Positions 32,973-43,799 of a stretch of DNA of 64,000 bases are shown here, one piece after another. The DNA comes from Prorocentrum cordatum (lineage: Eukaryota; Sar; Dinophyceae; Prorocentrales; Prorocentraceae): positions 367,001 through 431,000 of the forward strand of contig CAUYUJ010014194.1 of assembly GCA_963575745.1 (NCBI GenBank). The letters run 5' to 3'. The notes beneath the pieces are model-generated. The model worked only from the letters and a program-made list of their open reading frames with translations. It was not told the origin of the DNA and ran no database searches. Position 1 is the stretch's first letter; the number at the start of each line of letters is the position of its first letter. Both the position numbers and the translations under genes were made by a program.

Positions 32973-33640
32973 CTGCGTCTGCGAGAACAGCAGAATTCTA
33001 CAACTGGATTCTCACCTAAATCTTAAGGGGAATGCTTCCAGATATGCTTCTACACATCTCTGTTAGGTTGCTTTGCCGGGATTTAGTATTATTATTTGTT
33101 TCCGTGGTTCTCATTCTTTTTCAGGCCGCTGCGGGGGGTGCTCCAAGGCGGCGCCTCTCTTCGCTGGGCGCTGGGGCGTGCGCGCCAACGCGCGCCTAAA
33201 GCCAGTGCCCTCCTTCGCACAGTTGCGCGGACGGGGCCGCGTGGGATCTGGTCACCGCCGACCGTCGCTTTTTCCAGCCGTGGACCCGTTTCGCCCGCGC
33301 CAGGGGGGAGGTCATCCAACCGCCCCTGTTTAGCTTGCTGCGCCTCGCGCTTTTTGAGGCGGGCCCGCTGGGCACATGCGGCTCATGGGGCCCGGGCGAT
33401 GGCACTTTCCGAAGTGGTGCGGTCTCTACACGTCCGCCTTCTCCATTTTATTTTTTCCCCCTCCTCCCCCATCCCTTTCTCCCTCCTCTTCCCCTTCTAT
33501 ATCTCCCTCCCCTACCTCCCTGTTCGGCCCTTTCTCCTCTCCCTCCCTCGCGGTCTCCCCCCCTCGTTGACACGTGCGTGCGCACTATGAATGCTACTCT
33601 CTTCTCCACGTTCTCTGTGGCAGATGCCTGGCCCACAGTA
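32973..33640. other. intergenic
   Basis: AT-richer sequence to about 33120, then GC-rich sequence and a CT-rich run (about 33450-33560). Overlapping ORFs on both strands show no domain. No gene called. Confidence 0.45.
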
Positions 33641-34165
33641 TTGCACATGTTTTCGTTGTTTCAAAATGGTTATCCCGCTGCAGCGTGGTCTTCATTTTCG
33701 GGCCAGCACTGTGCTCCCGTCGTTCAGGAAGGCGCTGTTGCCCCAACGCGGGCCACTTGTCTTGATCCGAGTCCTTTACATCGCTTTCGCTCCCTCATTT
33801 CCCTCCCCCGCCTCTCCCTGGTCCTCCTGCTTCTGCAGCTCCTTCCCCTCCAGTTCCCGTTTCTGCAGTTCGTCCCCGCCGTCCTCCTTCCACGTCCTCC
33901 TCCTTCTCCTCCTGCTCATCCTCTTGCTCGCCCGCCACCTCTTCCTCCTACTTGCGCAGCTCCACCTTTCCGCTTGCGGGTGACACGATTTGGCTTTTTG
34001 TTGTTTAAGTTCCAGGTCGGCTATGGCACGTGCCCGCTGATATAGAAACCCAGCTCAATAAAAGTGGATGGGAGGGGGGGGGTCGGATTGCAGATGTGGC
34101 GCCAGCGTGCTTAGCTTGCTACTTACGTTGTATTAATACTATCCCTTTCTCTCCCCTGACCCTGC
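33641..34165 (+). repeat. dispersed repeat family, copy A
   Basis: Resembles 42140-42630 in the same order: TTTCAAAATG, CTGCAGCGTGG, TTCATTTTCGG, GCTCCCGTCG, GCGGGCCACTTGTCT, a CT-rich middle, then AGTTCCAGGTCGGCTATG and GGATGGGAGG...GGATTGCAGATGTGGCGC. An inverted relative lies at 43800-44180. Hydrophobic Leu/Ser ORFs inside come from the CT-rich part. No transposase or RT, so it is a non-autonomous repeat of unknown type. Confidence 0.75.
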
Positions 34166-34311
34166 CTTCAAGATCCCACCTCCCCACCACCAGCGCATTT
34201 GTAATTAAACATTTGTGCCGAATTTGTTTTTGTTGGGCCCCCCCGACCATACTGTGGTGTTGGGGCCTCGTTTTGAAGAAACGGTCCCCGCGTCTCCTCC
34301 CGTGCCCCACC
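34166..34311. other. spacer between dispersed repeat A and its minisatellite
   Basis: AT-richer sequence with a short AATTAAAC stretch; nothing recognised. Confidence 0.4.
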
Positions 34312-35480
34312 CCCGTGGGGGTAACACATGCGTACGCCACACCCAGTACAGCGTTTCGTGGCCCCATAGGGAGCTCCACCCAAAGCCCCAGTGGGTATGG
34401 CCACATGCGTCCGCCACACCCAGTACAGCGCTTCGTGGCCCCGTAGGGAGCTCCACCCAAGGCCTCAGTGGGGGTGGCCACGTGCGTCCGCCACACCCAG
34501 TACAGCGCTTCGTGGCCCCATCGGGAGCTCCACGTACGGCCCCAACGGGGGAAACCACATGCGTCCGCCACACCCAATACGGGGCTCCACCCAAGGCCCC
34601 AGTGGGTGTGGCCACATGCGTCCGCCACACCCAGTACAGCGCTTCGTGGCCCCATGGGGAGCTCCACCCAAGGCCCCAGTGGGTGTGGCCACATGCGTCA
34701 GCCACACCCAGTACAGCGCTTCATGGCCCCATAGGAAGCTCCACCCAAGGCCCCAGTGGGGGTGGCCACATGCGTCCGCCAGCGCTTGGAGCCATTTGGG
34801 AATTTAGGGGCCAACGGCCCTACAGCGTTTCGTGGCCCCATAGGGAGTTCCACGTAAGGCCCCAGTGGGGGTGGCCACGTGCGTCCGCCACACCCAATAC
34901 AGCGTTTCGTGGCCCCACAGGGAATCCCACCCAAGGCCCCAGTGGGGGTGGCCACATGCGTCCGCCACACCCAGTACAGCGCTTCGTTGCTCCATAGGGT
35001 GTTCCGCCGAAGGCCCCAGTGGGGGTGGCCACGTGCGTCCGCCACACCCAGTACAGCTTTCGGTGGCCCCATAGGGTACCCCACCCAAGGCCCCAGTGGG
35101 GGTGGCCACACGCGTCCGCCACACCCAGTACAGCGTTTCGTGGCCAGTGGGACCGTCCGCATGCGTCCCGCACACCCAATGTGGGATTTCCACCTTGCCC
35201 GGTACAGCGCTTCGTGGCCCCATAGGGAGCTTCACCGAAGGCCCCACTGGGACCGCCCGCATGTGCCCCGCACGCGCAATTTGACATTTTCACCCACCCG
35301 GTACAGCGCTTCGTGGCCCCATAGGGAGCCCCACCGAAGCCCCAAGTGGGACCGCCCACATGCGTCCCACACACCCTATTTGGCAGTTTCACCCACCCAG
35401 TACAGCGTTTCGTCGCCCCATAAAGGCTCCACCGAAGCCCCCAGTGGGACCGCCCGCATGAGTCCCACACACACAATTTG
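34312..35480 (+). repeat. 77-bp minisatellite passing into a 99-bp variant
   Basis: The anchor GCG(C/T)TTCGTGGCCCCATAG occurs at 34351, 34428, 34505, 34639, 34716, 34825, 34902, 34979, 35056 and 35133, mostly 77 bp apart. From 35207 the spacing becomes 99 bp (35306, 35405), because a 22-bp CATTTTCACCCACCCGGTA-type insert is added to each unit. One copy (about 34582) lost some 20 bp. As 77 is not a multiple of three, the long ORFs on both strands (up to 260 codons) only show that the unit lacks stops in nearly every frame. Confidence 0.93.
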
Positions 35481-35656
35481 GCATTGGCTCTGCGTGTGCA
35501 TCCCCATATGGTCCAACCAACCGACCACCCACATAAAAGGCAGCACACAGGCGGAAGAACAGTGCACAGTATTGAGTGCAGGTTGCAGCCCAACATGCCC
35601 GCTCTCACCTCGCTTCACGTCCGCTCGTCCTCCTCCTCCTCCTCCTTCCCCTCGCC

Positions 35657-35678
35657 TCCGTAGCCATTTTGGCTCAAG
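35657..35678 (+). other. perfect 22-nt dinoflagellate spliced leader in LINE-3
   Basis: Identical to the leaders at 10951 and 18686. It is followed directly by ATGCACG, so there is no GT donor and it is not an SL RNA gene. Confidence 0.95.
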
Positions 35679-35839
35679 ATGCACGTTTCCCCAGGGAGAG
35701 AAAGGGATGCCGCTAGTCCGCGGCAGTGCCAGAGCGCTTTCGCTCGACGTTCCCTTCTGCCAGCACCGAGCGGGTTCTCTGGCGACCCTCGTTCAAGGGC
35801 GGCGGACACAAACGCGACCATCTCCTCTCCTTCGGAGCC

Positions 35840-37342
35840 ATGTCTGGAGCAGGGAGCCCCGCGCAGCATCGCATGGACTCGGAGGGCCCCTCCCAGCTGC
35901 AGTGGCCGCTCGTCGTCCAGGACTCGTTCATCCAAGTCCCACTCGAGGGCGCCCGAGTTCCGTCGCAAGGCTCCTCCAGCGGATCGTGGATGGCTGGTTC
36001 GCCCTGGTGCTGCAGCTGGCCCTGCTGGCCACGCTGGCCCTGCTGGCCGCCGGGGCAAGTGTGAAAGGAAGCCCTCCAACTTCTCGCCCAGAGAGGAGCA
36101 GAGGCGCCAGCGGGCAGCGGACGCGGCCTTCGAGATGCAGGGAGACGGGTTCGACCTTGATATGCTGGCTACGTTCCCATCGCAGGACGCTCGTGGTGCA
36201 GGAGTCGGAAAGGTTCCTCAGGGAGCAGATGCTGCCGCTGCCGCCAGGGACGCCGCGCGCCCAGCTGCGGGCGTCGGAGGTGACCCGTGGAGGACCTACC
36301 TGGACAACGGCGGGGCCCCTTTGGGCACCACGACGCCACTGGGGCCCAGCCGTGGCCATCCTCCCGTTCACGCTGTTCCTCATAGTGACCATCGGCATGG
36401 CGCGGCTCCTGGGGCCCCTGCTGCGGCGACGGCGCCTGGTGGTGCTGGCGGCGCTGCGGGCGCTGTCATGCTCAACTCCGCCCAGTCCACCCCCTCTGCA
36501 GCAAGTGCAGGCGTCCATCACCTCCGCCGTCACGAACGCGGTCGTCGCCAGCGTTGACGCCACCCTCACGGCGGGCCTGGCGCAGATTCAGGGCGTCATG
36601 GAATCGCGCGTCGGCGCCGTGGAAGGACGCCTTCGGGGGGTTGAGCAGAAGCAGCTGGACATCGAGCGACAGCTGCGTGCGGACATCGCGCAGCTCCGCG
36701 AGCAGATGGGCATCGTGGCGCGCGCGGAGCCCTGTGCTGCTCCTGCAGGTCCTGACTGGGGCCGTCCTCCAGACCTTGCTGCGGTGGTCGTACGGTGCAA
36801 GGAGGAGCTCCCTTCTGCGGCCTTCAAGCAGGCCATCGACCCCATCCTGGTGGACGCTGGAATGGGCCCAGATGCGTTCGTGGTGGAGGCGGAGCCCATC
36901 GGCAAGCGCTGCGCCTGCCGCTTCAAGGGCCCCCCCCGAGCTCGGGGCCAGACGGGCTGCTAAGGTGCTGGGCTGTATGCGCCTTGGCCGTGGTGAGTGG
37001 CGCAAGCCGCGTGCCGCGGCGCCTGCTGGTCACGAGGTGGGCATCTTCGCGGCCGCCGACCAGAGCCGCAAGCAGGTGCTGCACGAGCTCACGCTCAAGA
37101 AGCTCGCCGTCGCGCTGGGGCGCGTCATCGGCGACGGGCACCGCATTTTCGTGGACAAGCAAAAGTTCACCCTCACGTCCCAGTGGAAGGCCTTCCTCCG
37201 CCTCACCATCGACGGCCCCGACTCCGCGCCGGCGGTGGTCTGGCCCCCGTCGGCGCTATCAGCACTCGGCTTACAACGAGAGGATCTTGAGACGACGGTG
37301 GAGGCGGCTTTGGCTCCTGGTGATGATGATTGGTGCCATTAG
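35840..37342 (+). CDS. LINE-3 ORF1 (frameshifted)
   Basis: The likely start is the ATG at 35840 (MSGAGSPAQHRMDSEG), at a distance from the SL like that in LINE-1, but the coding frame soon changes. One frame, open to 36963, holds two hydrophobic stretches (WFALVLQLALLATLALLAAG, about 35995-36055; VAILPFTLFLIVTIGMARLL, about 36352-36415) and then a coiled coil (LAQIQGVMESRVGAVEGRLR, QLDIERQLRADIAQLREQMG). A run of 8 C at 36930-36937 marks the shift into the last frame: PPELGARRAAKVLGCM, EVGIFAAADQSRKQVLHEL, LKKLAVALGRVIGDGHRIFV, ending DDDWCH at the stop 37340-37342. The end overlaps the probable ORF2 start by 20 nt. The C-terminal domain is the same type as in LINE-2 ORF1. Confidence 0.6.
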
Positions 37343-40300
37343 CACGTTCGTCAAGCTCTTTGCCGCCCCGCTGAGCAAGGGGCTCACCTTCGCCACCTGG
37401 AATGCCAGAGCATTCTGCTACTACAAGGCGGACGTGGCGGCACGCAAGAGCGAATACCTTGGACATGCGCCCCGAGCAGGGGCTATCGTGGGTATGCAGG
37501 AGGTCCACGGGTCGGCCGTGCGCCTGCGTATACTGATAGATCGTAGGGGGACGGACTACCAGGTGTGCTACTCCTTCGGTGACAATGCTGATGAGTCTCT
37601 CGGCAGCGTTGCCACCATCTTCCCCCTACAAGGTGCGCGCGGGCATGGAACCGCGCAAGACGTTTTGCATCGAGGCTCGGGTGATCCGCGTCGCGGCCAC
37701 GATCACGGGCGGGCCCCGCGCTGGCTACGCGCTGAAGCATAGGAACATCCATGACCATGCCCTATCGCGCGAGCAGGTGCGGCGCGTTGATGGCGCGATC
37801 CAGGCCGATCTCCGTGACATGGAGATGGGCCCGAGGAGGCGCTGTGTAGCGATCGTTGGCGACTTCAACTACGGCGAGAATGCGGAGGTGGAGGGCCCGC
37901 TGGTTCCCGGCGGCGGGCGCAGGGCTGCCACCCACCCCCGCGGGCGTGCATGGGCGCGCGCGCTGAGCGCCGCGACGGAGATGATCCCTCACGAGCCGGC
38001 GCATGGGCACCCATGCAGGCAGATCGCCACCACGATCGACAAGATTTGCATTGGTTCCCCACGGCGGTTGCTCACGCAGACCTATCAGCATGGACAGGTG
38101 CGTGGAGAGCCCCATGAAATGCACCTCGACGGCCTCTCGGACCACGCGATGTTCTTGGTGGCATAGACCCCTCGCCCTCCCAGGAAGAGACCTACCGCGG
38201 GCGTCATCAACCCTGTGCCGTCCTTCGTCTCTGAGAGCCCGTTGTGCGGCGAGATGATCAGGAAGTGCGAGCTCGCGGTCCCCCTGGATGGTCTCTCTCC
38301 TCCTGATCGGGTACACTACCACACGAAGATCATGCAGACTGCAGTGGCCGCTACCAGAGATGCCATTCTTCGTGGGGAGCCTGGTCTGCGGGCGCCGACG
38401 GCTTTGATCTGGAGACAACTTGGTCGAGCGATATCGCGGCAGGACACGCGGATGGCTGAGACACTACTGCGCCAACATACATGGACGAGCCAGATGATCG
38501 AGCTTCGCGATCGCCCAGGACATGTTGGACGTCAAGTGGTGCTTCTTCACCCGCAGGAGTTCTTTAGACGCTACCGATTAGCGCAACGCCACGAGTTGCA
38601 AGCCCTACTCCGCCAGCGCCAGCAGGACATGGACGGCGAGCTGCGCGAGCCCAACAAGGCAGCAATGGTCAGGCAGCAGAGGGCCCTACGACGGCGCGCG
38701 GCCATCTGGGCACCGTCGTCGGCGCGACGATTCCCGGGGGGCATCGAGCTGGACGGTGGCACGGTCGCGCGGTCGGAGCAGGATATCGAGAGGGCGCCAG
38801 CGAACTACTGGCGAGGCGCATTCGGCGATGACGTGGTCAAGCGGAAGCAGTCCGCGGAGGATATGATGCGCAACCTTGCCTCCAGCATAGGCGGCGCCCC
38901 CATGTCCTTCCAGGGCGGCGTCATGGTGCCCCTCCCCCGAGATGCTCCTCGCGCTGTTCAGCGTCGACGGGAGCTGCAGGATGGCTATCTCCGGCGCTAT
39001 GGCATCCAAGGAGTCGACCGGGCCTCGATCGAGCCCCCCTCGGCATGCGCCATTGCCTTGGCTCTCCGCAGTGCCCGCAAGTCGGCAACTGGGCCAGACT
39101 GCCTCGGCGCCAAGGCCTGGCTCGCCACGCCGCTGGGAGTCGACGCTGGCGGAAGCGATGGCGCGGCAGCTTGAGGGCCTACCCATGCGCCAGGAATGGA
39201 ACTACTCCGTCGCCGTCTTCCCCGCCAAGGGGAAGCGGGCTGATGGCCCTCAAGAAGTCCTCAGGCGCGCCGGTGAGGCTCGGCCGCTGGCGCTGGAGAA
39301 CACATCCAGGAAGGCCGTCACGTGGGCCCTCAACTCATGCATGAAGCGGGTGGCGGAGCGGCACTGCGTAGACACGCAGCGCGGCTTCATATGTGGGCGC
39401 AACTTCTGCGACAACATAGTCGAGCTCGATTCGCACTCCCGCGTGCTGTCCATGGCTGCTGGACAGGGCGACTCCCCCTTCCTCATCTCCTTCGACTGGG
39501 GCCAGACTTTCCCGAGCATCGCGCAGGACTGGCTCTTCGGCTCGCTGCGCGCCATGGCCGCCCCCCAGGGGCTCCAGGGCGCGCTGAAGGTCAACTGCGA
39601 CGGCGTCGTCTCCCTTGCGGCCTCACGCACGAGGGCTGCGCTCTATGCGGTGCGTTCGCGCATCCTCCAGGGCGACCCCGCCAGCGGCGCGTTGTTCGCC
39701 CTTGCCGCCCATCCGTTCGGACAGGACCTGAAGGCCCACCTGGGCTCCAAGCTCCGGGGCATCTCGAGGTGGTGCGCCGACGACCTGGGCGCAGCGGTGA
39801 TGGCCCAACGTGGGCTGATGACGCTGGCCCGCGTCTTCCGTGGCGCGAAGCTCCTGGCGGGCCCGGTGATCAAGCCTGCGAAGTGCTTCGCCGTCCCGCC
39901 GGGGGGCCCGCAGCGCGCTGACGCGCAGGAGCGGGCGAGGGGCTCCCTGGCGGCGGCTGACAAGGACTGGAAGGCGTTCCCCATCGTGGACCACCTCGAA
40001 TACCTGGGCGCGCTGCTGGGCCCTGGGGCGACGCAGGGGGCGCAGCGGCGGGCGCCGACGAGGAAGTGCTCCGAGCGTGTCGGGGAGATCTCGAGGAGCC
40101 GCTCGGACACGCACGCGGCCACCCCCCTCTACAAGGAGCGCTGCGTGCCCGTCCTGTCGCGCGAGGCGCAGCTGATGGAGGCCCCCGCCTCCTTGAAGAG
40201 ACTAGAGCGGGGGGGGCTGGCGCACCTGCTGCGCCTGCCAGGCAGCTTCCTGGGCGACGGGGAGTGGCGCGAGCTCGACGCCATCGGCGGCCCGCCGATC

Positions 40301-41014
40301 CCGTCGACCACGACGTGGTGCGAGGCGGCCCTCGCGCGGGCGGCGGTGGTCACGCTGGGCCCCCGGCGCTCGGCTGCGCGGCAGCTCCGCGGGGCCGCGC
40401 TGCAGCGCTTGCCCTTGGTGCGGACGGTCCGAGGCTACCCGTGGCCCAGCTGGCGGCGATCCGAGGCCGTCGCGGCGACGCTGGAAAGAGCTGCGTCGAG
40501 CCGCGGGACGAGCCCCCGCGCGACGGCCGCGCGCGCCCCGCGCGCGGCCGCCGCCGACGAGGCCCGCCGCGGGCGCGCCCGCCCCGCCGCAGGGGGTGGC
40601 TGGCGTGCGTTCTGGCGGCGTGTGCGGCCACAGCGCCTCCTCTACCCCTCCCTCCTCCGTTCGCATCTTCGCGCCTGCCGCCGACGTGCTCCGGAGAAGC
40701 GTTTCCGGAGCACGTTGGGCGATTCTCGCCTTCTTCCTCGCCTCCATCTCCGCCTGCAGGAGCGTCTCCAACGCTGGTTCGGGGCCCGCGCTGTCGACGC
40801 TGAGGCGATCGACTGGTCGGCCGTCGCCTCGGTGATGCATCGCATCCCGCCGTCCTGGCGCAGCGCTTGCATTCAGACGTGGGGAGGGGGCTGGGTCACG
40901 GAGTCTAGGATGCGCAACCCGTATGGGCGGTGCGTCTGGGGCTGTCCTGGGGCTCGCGACTCTTTAAAGCATTTTATTCCGTTGTTGCGACCCGATGTAT
41001 ATGCTTGCCCGTAG
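37323..41014 (+). pseudogene. LINE-3 ORF2, endonuclease-reverse transcriptase (frame changes and one stop)
   Basis: ATG at 37323, inside the end of ORF1. Endonuclease motifs: LTFATWNARAF (about 37380), MQEVHG (about 37494), then after a frame change near 37600-37630 VGDFNYG (about 37855), TTIDKICIGSP and LSDHAMF. A TAG at 38164-38166 interrupts, but the same frame continues as a helical linker to about 39150. The next frame runs unbroken to 41014: FPAKGKR, RGFICGRNF, motif A ISFDWGQTFPSI (Asp 39494-39496), motif B SRILQGDPASGAL, motif C WCADDLGA (Asp 39779-39784), EYLGALLGPG, and at the C terminus CVWGCPGARDSLKHF, a zinc-knuckle half whose last Cys is replaced (LLRPDV). All polymerase Asp residues are intact; only two frame changes and one stop separate it from an open ORF2. 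Confidence 0.88.
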
Positions 41015-41627
41015 GCAATGAAGAGCTGACCTCCCCGCGCCCCCGTTTTTTGACCCCCTCCTGGCTCTGGGGCTGATCCACCCCGCCCCCGAGACGTTCA
41101 AATCCACAGCTTTTTATTTTCACCTCTATCGGTTGGCCCACCAAGAGAGCAAAGCCCACGCGCCCCCGTTCTCTCAGGAGGCCGCCCAAAGCCTGGCGCG
41201 AGCCGCCCTCCGAGCCGTCGAACTGCCCCTCGGCCAACTGGGTCGTCTGCGGCGTCGTCGGCAGTAGAGTGGTTGAAGACGTTGCCCCCCAGACGCTCCA
41301 ACCTCCTTCCCCTCGCCCTCCCCCTCCATCGCGGCTGCTTACTTCAAGCTGGACTGGGGTGTGTTTGGCGCGCAACCTAACAGTTACCACCAGCTTGTCT
41401 GCTCCTCCCCCGAGTCCGGGGCTATTGCAGGTTTTTGTTTTCAGCGCCTTGCTGTCATCACTGGTCGGTGGAGTTGTGGTGACGTCTACCCGGCCGGCGG
41501 CTGTAACTCAGGGTCGTTATAGAGTTCAAGAATAGATCCAATGGGTGCGATGATAGTCCCCACGAGGGGCAGCTGATCTTTCTGATGCTGGACGGGCATC
41601 GTGTGCTTGGGTTCTGCTGTCGAGTTC
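41015..41627. other. sequence after LINE-3 ORF2, possible 3' UTR
   Basis: No gene. A T6 run and GC-rich text follow the ORF2 stop. At 41418-41437 a 20-bp stretch (GGGGCTATTGCAGGTTTTTG) is identical to 54875-54894, with CCTCTCC/CCCCCGAG-like text before both, so a dispersed repeat end may lie here. The LINE-3 3' end cannot be placed. Confidence 0.45.
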
Positions 41628-42095
41628 ATGTGCTCGGTGGCCCCATAGGGAGTTCCACCGAAGCCCCCAGTGGGACCGTCCGCATGCGTCCGGGAAACCC
41701 AATTTAGCATTTTCACCCACCCGGTACAGCGCTTCGTGGCCCCATGGGGAGCTCCACCGAAACCCCACGTGGGACCGCCCGCATGCGCCCCGCACGCGCA
41801 ATTTGACATTTCACCCACCCACTACAGCGTTTCGTGGCCCCATAGGGAGCCCCACCGAAGCCCCAACTGGGACCGTCCGCGTGCGCCCCACACGCCCAAC
41901 GTGGCATTTTCACCCACCCAGTACAGCGATTCGTGGCCCCCTATAGGGAGCTCCACCGACGGCCCTGGTGCCACCGCCCGCATGCGTTCCCCCCCACCCA
42001 GTGCAGCGCTTCGTGGCCCCATAGGGAGGTTCACCGAAGAAGATGTTCACAATGGCGGTACCCACAACTGCATATGGTTGGGTCCTTTTCCAGGA
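41628..42095 (+). repeat. 99-bp minisatellite block, copy 3
   Basis: The anchor CGTGGCCCCATAGGGAG recurs at about 41628, 41729, 41827, 41926 and 42006 (mostly 98-100 bp apart), the same long unit as at 35207-35480. It ends in a segment (GGCGGTACCCACAACTGCAT) shared with the end of the block at 16785-17145. Confidence 0.9.
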
Positions 42096-42139
42096 TATTG
42101 TTTCTCCAATGTGTTTTTGACAATCAGATAGCTTTCGGC

Positions 42140-42630
42140 GTTTCAAAATGATGCTCCCACTGCAGCGTGGGGTTCATTTTCGGACCAGCGTGGTGCTCCC
42201 GTCGCTCAGAACGGCAATGTCGCCCCAGCGCGGGCCACTTGTCTGGATACGAGTCCTTTTTCATCGTTGTCGGCCCCCTCATTTCTCCTTCCCCGCCTTC
42301 CCCTGGTCCTCCTGCTCCTCCAGCTCATTCCGCTCCAGTTCCTGCCGCTGCTGCTGTTCGTCCTCGTCTTCCTCCCACATCCTCTTAGCTTTCCTCTTGC
42401 TTATCCCTGCTCACCTGCCACCTCCTCGTCGTCCTCCTCTTCCTGTTTACGCAACTCCCGTTTCTCGATTGCATAACACGACGGGGGCATTTGTTAGAGT
42501 TCCAGGTCGGCTATGACACGCGCTCGCGGATAGAGAATACATCTGCGCAGTGGGAAGGGATGGGAGGGAGGGATCGGATGTCAGATGTGGCGCGAGCGCA
42601 CCTGGCTTGCCCTTTCTCCCCGGTCCCTCT
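42140..42630 (+). repeat. dispersed repeat family, copy B
   Basis: Same order of conserved phrases as copy A at 33641 (TTTCAAAATG, CTGCAGCGTGG, GCGGGCCACTTGTCT, CT-rich middle, AGTTCCAGGTCGGCTATG, GGATGGGAGG, CAGATGTGGCGC). Here the minisatellite block lies just before the repeat, not after it. Confidence 0.75.
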
Positions 42631-42639
42631 CCGAGGTGT

Positions 42640-43239
42640 CCCCTGCATTCCGCCCTCCCCGCGCCTGTGAGGACGCACGCGGGAGCCCTCCGAGTCCAGG
42701 TCGCCTGTTTCGAGGCGTTGGAGCAGCTGGCCTCTGCCAGCATTGCGTGCAGGGCCGAGGCCCCTGCCGCCGCGCAGCCGCCGCCCTCTGCCACCCCGCA
42801 GGGCCGCCGCGCCGCGATCGCTCCGGTCGCAGGGTCGAAACTCAACCAGGCCACCGAGCTGCGAAGGGCTGGACCGGGCAGAATCTGATGCGTGCAGCTG
42901 CTTTCGGCCCTGCCGCAGGGCGCATTTCTCAGTGCATTGGCGCCTCCCGCGCCGAGGGGCACTGGGAAGACCAGCTACATCAGCTGATTTGCGAATGCCC
43001 CCTGTCCTAATACCCCCTCTCGTCCGGCCCGAGAGGGTCTCGAGCCCGACGGGCATGTGTTTTCCCCTGGGTTCAGCACAGCGGCGCAGTGCAAGTTGGA
43101 GCCCGCAAACACAGCGGAATGGCAAGCAGATCTCCCGTCCAGGTGGCGGATCGCCCAATAATGACCCAGTCACCCGGTCGCGTCTTTACAGCGCTGTTGG
43201 CCCCACCTCCTCTTCGCACCCTCGCGTCCATCCCATCGA
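42640..43239 (+). other. possible LINE 3' remnant
   Basis: One frame ends CIGASRAEGHWEDQLHQLIC (about 42933-42992) then ECP and a stop, resembling the CCHC tail seen at the end of LINE ORF2 proteins (C..C, then H..L..CP). The rest of the frame has no recognisable motif and no RT core is present. Weak evidence; otherwise the stretch is unassigned. Confidence 0.25.
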
Positions 43240-43243
43240 GCTT

Positions 43244-43286
<43 letters not shown>
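43240..43286. repeat. CT dinucleotide tract
   Basis: Short CTCTCT run with TTT breaks, directly before a possible SL relict and the presequence ORF at 43376. Confidence 0.9.
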
Positions 43287-43305
43287 ATGCCCGCCGTGGC
43301 TCAAG
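43284..43305 (+). other. weak candidate spliced-leader relict
   Basis: Aligned from its 3' end, 14 of 22 positions match the leader, including the last nine bases TGGCTCAAG. It lies 70 nt before the ATG at 43376 and just after a CT tract, as in LINE-2. The match is too weak to be sure. Confidence 0.25.
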
Positions 43306-43375
43306 CAGCTCTGGCCCGAGGGAGCTCGTCCGCGCCCGTGTTTCTCTGCCCCCCTGATCGTGCCGAGGGCCAGCC

Positions 43376-43630
43376 ATGGCGCGCCACGCATCCAGCGCTC
43401 TGACCCTGGCCGCGTGCTGCGCCGCACTGACGGCTGCCGCGTGGTGCGCCACGGGCTTCGTGGCGCAGCTCCCCCCCCGCGCGCCAGCGCCGCCGTCGCG
43501 GGCGCTCTACCCCGTCAATCCTGATGACCGCGCCTGCCCTCGCGGGAGTACCGCCGAACGCTGGCGACCACTGGCACAGGGCCCTGGGGGAGGATGGAGG
43601 AGGAAGGATCAGAAGCAGGAACAGGAGTAG
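43376..43630 (+). CDS. first exon or fragment of a plastid-targeted protein
   Basis: The 84-codon ORF begins MARHASSALTLAACCAALT, a clear signal peptide (hydrophobic core residues 8-23), followed by G27-F28-V29-A30-Q31, the Phe-containing start of a dinoflagellate plastid transit peptide, and then a Pro/Ala/Arg-rich transit region (PRAPAPPSRALYPV). After about residue 60 the sequence turns into low-complexity text (GGWRRKDQKQEQE) and stops. The mature protein is missing. Either the rest lies beyond an intron or the gene was cut by the inverted repeat that begins soon after. The cargo cannot be told. The start is fixed by the signal peptide. Confidence 0.5.
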   Translation: MARHASSALTLAACCAALTAAAWCATGFVAQLPPRAPAPPSRALYPVNPDDRACPRGSTAERWRPLAQGPGGGWRRKDQKQEQE

Positions 43631-43799
43631 AAGGATAAGGAAGGAATGTTGGGGGTAAAGGCATGCCAGGCGCGCGCACCATATCTGACATCCTACCCCT
43701 CCCACCCATCTCTCATTGCGCCGATGTTCCTCTATCTGTCGACGGATGTCCCAGCGGTCCTGGATCTCCCAAGTGACCCCGTCGTGTGACGCGCAATCT

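Larger units (their letters stand above)
35657..41014 (+). mobile_element. LINE-3: SL-led non-LTR retrotransposon, best preserved
   Basis: Starts with a perfect SL after a TCC tract (about 35625-35656), then a leader, ORF1 and a 3.7-kb ORF2 with endonuclease, reverse transcriptase and a C-terminal CCHC-like segment. The leader after the SL differs from that of LINE-1 and LINE-2. The 3' end is not resolved: no A(n)(GT)n tail follows, so the boundary is set at the ORF2 stop and the 3' UTR may extend towards 41.6 kb. The element lies between two minisatellite blocks of the same family (34.3-35.5 and 41.6-42.1 kb). Confidence 0.85.

Noticed and set aside
34205-35262. Long ORFs on both strands with repeats like ATCVRHTQYSASWP
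   Set aside because: The 77-bp unit rotates the frame and is open in nearly all frames, so these are minisatellite translations.
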